Source: Daucus carota subsp. sativus
Lineage: Eukaryota; Streptophyta; Magnoliopsida; Apiales; Apiaceae
Assembly (NCBI RefSeq): GCF_001625215.2
Contig: NC_030381.2
Coordinates: 35,214,689 to 35,278,688, forward strand
Reading direction: 5' to 3'
Length of the DNA stretch: 64,000 nucleotides
Below the pieces are notes generated by a model. The model was not told where the DNA came from, made no database searches, and saw only the letters and a program-made list of their open reading frames with translations. Each line of letters opens with the position of its first letter. Positions within the stretch are counted from its first letter, which is position 1. Position numbers and translations under genes: made by a program. Below, in pieces: positions 45,987-64,000 of this stretch.

Positions 45987-46997
45987 TTTTTCATTTGTCA
46001 TTGTATCCCATGAGAGGACAAAAATTTCCAAAGATCCTCAGCTAAAATGTTACTCCATTAGAGGTATATATATGGAACAAAAATTTAAAGATCAGTCCGG
46101 ACTGAAATAAACCATTATGTGAATTTTCGAAAATAAAAACGTCAGCATAGGTTAGCCTCTCTCATATTCCATTATCGTATTGGGGAAAAGAATGACCCCG
46201 TAAAACAAGTATGCGAATTTCAAAGGATAAAAATTTCTGTATAGATTAGTCTCCCTGATTCCGTCATCGCAACATAGGAGGAAAGAATGATCCCGGTTCT
46301 CCCCCTTTACAGGACACGTGAAAGGCCCCCAACATTATAATATTATGAGGGGATCATCATATTCATATCTCTGCTTATAGACTTTTAGTAATTGTGCATG
46401 CATGCAATTTCTGAGCAGTCAGAGTCTCAGAGAGAGGTACATCTCCCAAACTCATAAAATGCATGTAGCTTGAAAAAACTAGTATGCAATCATGGATGAT
46501 ATAAAAGCAGACCAAATCTAGTACCGGCTCATGCTTGGACAAGAGTCATTACCGGAGTTCTACAGGACTGGAGCTAGTTCAACTAACCACTAGCAAATGC
46601 AACTGGATAAGGGACTTATCAACACCAAAACTGTCCATTGCACCACAAACACACACATGGTACGCTTGCAAATCAGCCAACAGGAAAACATCGACAACTA
46701 GAAGAGAAGATTTCATATGTCTTGTTAGTTGTTACTAGCTAGTTCATGCCCATCCTTCCTGGATGGGCTACTGTGACATCTCCCTCCTTATATGTCTGCT
46801 TTCATTTCGTCGTTTTTGTATTCGTACACAATTACATAAATTAAGAACTGCTCTCATGCATACTGAAAATCACAAGATTTCTTTAGAGTGTCCTTGCATG
46901 CTGCAGCCTCAGAGGCTATCAGAACACCGTTCCTTTTCTTCGATCTCTCTGTTTTTCCCAATCATAAAACAACATTGCACTTGTACTCGAGTTATTA

Positions 46998-47434
46998 CTA
47001 TAATGTTGAGTAAATATCAAGATGATGACTAAAGTTTTCGGATTTTCACAAAATGTTGGTTAAATTTTCAAAACAACAAAATATTGGCCGGACTTTTTTC
47101 CGCTTATTAAAAAAGTGGCTACCGTCAACTCCCAGTAATGATACGTCTTTAAAGATTAAAAATAAGGAGTTTTTTCAATATGATGGCTAAAGTTTGTATC
47201 AATGGGCCAATAATTTGTAAAAATGTGAAACTTTAGCCACCATCATGAAATTTATTCTTTACTTTTTCATCCCAACATTGTATTATTATCGGGAATTGAT
47301 GGTAGCCATTTTTTTTAAAAAGCGGACAAAAAATCCGGACACGTACAAATTTGTTATTTTAGAGTTTCGGCCAACATTTATAATATTTTGAAAACATTAA
47401 CCACCATAATGAAATTTACTTTATAATGTTTCAC
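46998..47434. mobile_element. Large fold-back element, about 440 bp
   Basis: The left half (GAGTAAATATCAAGATGATG, ACTAAAGTTTTCGGATTTT, TTGGCCGGACTTTTTTCCGC, GTGGCTACCGTCAA) is matched in inverted order by the right half, with about 75-80 percent identity by eye. Non-coding. Edges are approximate. Confidence 0.65.
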
Positions 47435-48105
47435 TTTAATATTATTACATTATTATTTTGAGGATATGATCTATGTTATTTTGGAATAAGTTCAGATGAA
47501 TTTTCTAATTATTTTGGATTTGAATTCAGTTGTTGCCTTGATTTTAATTTGCTGGTTTTTGCACCTATAACTAAATGAATAACTATCTTCTATGTCACGT
47601 CCAAAGCTCCATGCAGGCAGCGAGGAGGAAACGTGCGAAGCTTAGTGTAAAAGTGCTTCGGATGCGCATTTTATCTAAGTTTTGAGCTAGGCATGCATTT
47701 TATCATAGTTTTGGCTTGGGTTTTGTTTCACAGAAATGTATCATCACATAAATTCAGTACTGCTAGCTGTTACATGCTCTTCTCACCAACCACAATCAAA
47801 GCATCTGAGACCACAAATCACACAAGAGTTTCATCGTAAAATAGTGGATTGTACAACTTAATAGATACCTCGAATCCATTCACGTAATGGGGGAAGAATG
47901 TTGAGTTTTATACAGTAATATCTTATCTTATAACTTTTCTCCAACCAAATTTACTTTTTATATATGTTAATATTCGGATTCCTGCCAAATGTGGGTCTGT
48001 GTGAGTACGTATGCAACTGCGTTAAGGGGAAGAAGTAGTGCAAGCTATCACGGACTTTAGCTTTGGCTGACCTATTGGAAGTAAAAATCAGTACTATTTG
48101 GGTTC

Positions 48106-48310
48106 CACTACAAGATAAGCGGGTATTTCCGACCGCCAAAATCGGTCGAAAATAAGCAAAATCGGTCGGTTTTGAGGTCATTTCCGACCACCGACCGACC
48201 AACCACGTCGGTCCCTTTAAAGTCGGGAATGACGTATCGGTCCAAAATGAGGTATATAACCGACCGATTCTTTCGGTCGGAAATGTGTTGCCATGTCCAT
48301 ATACACGTGG
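48106..48310 (+). mobile_element. CACTA-type terminus (solo end)
   Basis: CACTACAAGATAAGCGGGTA is the CACTA/En-Spm terminal motif. Subterminal repeats follow in both orientations (TTCCGACCG, AATCGGTCGG, ACCGACCGA, TTTCGGTCGG). I found no matching TCTTGTAGTG end in the following few kilobases and no transposase, so it is truncated or its partner has decayed. It lies about 450 bases beyond the 3' end of the tRNA-synthetase coding region. 47435-48105 holds nothing recognisable. Confidence 0.7.
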
Positions 48311-48666
48311 ATTGTATCAGATAAATCTAACCCACCGTTGACATGTGATCTCACGGTGTCAGTGTTAATCTGACGGTGGGACGCTCACTGCATAAAATTC
48401 GACAGTGCAATACCACATGTGTAGGATTTGAAACTACATTATTGCAAGTGCTATATAGGTCAAAGTTCAGGCACACATAGTGCACTTTTCTCGGTAAAAA
48501 AAATATATGGCAAATCAAAGGGAAATAAAATTATAAGAGCTCATTTATTCATTATAATTCAATAAATTTTCCTTCAATTATATATACCACATATACATAT
48601 ATTACAAATTATGTATAGTGTCGCAAAATTTAAGGGAAAAAAATCAACTAGAAATATTGTCATTTA

Positions 48667-48691
48667 CCCCCCCCCCCCCCCCCCCCCCCCC
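48667..48691 (+). repeat. C25 homopolymer (G25 on the mRNA strand)
   Basis: Twenty-five consecutive C's, 62 bases beyond the stop codon of the minus-strand isoleucyl-tRNA synthetase gene. The predicted 3' UTR would carry a 25-G run. Its length is prone to sequencing and assembly error. Confidence 0.9.
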
Positions 48692-48753
48692 AACACTTCC
48701 CCTTCTTGTGAACTAATTTTAGCTTTGACGGAACCTTTTTTTCTTTTGGAAGT

Positions 48754-63515
<14,762 letters not shown>

Positions 63516-64000
63516 AACCTAGAACAAACAAAAACATGAATAGGAGATGAGAAAATGAAGGTGATACTCATGGTAACAGAAATTAAAAAAGATACATAAT
63601 TGATATCGGTTTAAATAAACAGTATTCTAGATGTTCCAATCTAAATAGAAAACTACCGTAGTTTTGGAAATCCATCAGACAACCAGAAATTAAAGTATTA
63701 TCTTTTTAATAGAAGAGAATAAACGTTGTGTCCTTATAGCTGGAACTTATGTATATATTTGCTGGTTTGTACATCATCAATACCAAAACCCACTGCCTCC
63801 ATTCACAAGCAGAATGTAATGAGAAGTTAAATGCCTTGAAAGATAAAGATCTTCAATCCAGTATTTAATGATTACAGATAATTGCAACTAGAGATTCAAA
63901 AGGGCAAAAAGTGACATTGAATCAAATCTATCTGAGCCAATCCTAGGAAGTCGATTTAAATACGTAGCAGATACAGCAATACTGTTTTCCTTGATTAAAT
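63516..64000. other. Upstream of synthetase first visible exon
   Basis: AT-rich DNA, either promoter or an intron of the synthetase gene. A polypyrimidine-TAG acceptor ends at 63519, just before the first ATG. I see no further coding exon with transit-peptide character before the window edge. Confidence 0.5.

Overview
This is nuclear DNA from a flowering plant, most likely a eudicot. The evidence is intron-split genes with GT-AG (once GC-AG) junctions, plant-specific families (FPF1-like, NF-YB, SRG1-like dioxygenase, plant SANT/DUF-type chromatin protein), a nuclear-encoded organellar isoleucyl-tRNA synthetase with a bacterial-type HIGH/KMSKS core, AT-rich intergenic DNA, and many Stowaway, Harbinger, hAT, Helitron, LINE, Copia and TRIM remnants. 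I cannot place it below that level from sequence alone.

Layout. 1-7 kb: a four-exon 2-oxoglutarate/Fe(II) dioxygenase gene (2884-4252) sits between two copies of the same non-coding segment (1-650 and 5157-6975); the second copy has gained a TRIM retroelement and about 1 kb of other DNA. 7-11 kb: MITE and LTR fragments, then a single-exon NF-YB gene on the minus strand (10527-10997). 11.7-19.5 kb: a probable 7.7-kb non-autonomous Helitron with an A|TC...CTAG|T boundary and a terminal hairpin; near its 3' end is an intronless ORF for spliceosomal protein SmG, probably a captured retrogene. 20.4-25.7 kb: a nearly complete LINE on the minus strand with ORF1 (zinc knuckle) and ORF2 (endonuclease, reverse transcriptase, RNase H); ORF2 has one frameshift, exactly at the catalytic Ser-Asp-His of the endonuclease. 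25.8-32 kb: a transposon graveyard (Harbinger-like, TIR elements, Stowaway MITEs, a Copia LTR with a gag start carrying a nonsense codon, and a 5'-truncated LINE).

32.9-38 kb: an ELM2/SANT-like chromatin protein gene with a spliced 5' leader, a tiny upstream ORF and a DLNLP-type EAR repression motif. 38.1-41.2 kb: a long inverted-repeat (MULE-like) structure with a nested hAT MITE, a Stowaway MITE and a recent tandem duplication. 42.5 kb: tRNA-Gly(CCC), minus strand. 45.2 kb: an FPF1-like gene followed by a fold-back MITE. 46.9-48.5 kb: a large fold-back and a CACTA-type terminus. 48.7-63.5 kb: the organellar isoleucyl-tRNA synthetase gene (OVA2-like), minus strand, 21 coding exons giving 1062 residues if translation starts at 63515.

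The host genes are independent single-gene units, not an operon or an obvious metabolic cluster. I did not find a convincing undescribed multi-gene system. The most unusual items are the Helitron carrying an SmG ORF, the LINE with a single visible coding lesion, and the GC-AG intron in the dioxygenase with an out-of-frame GT four bases away.
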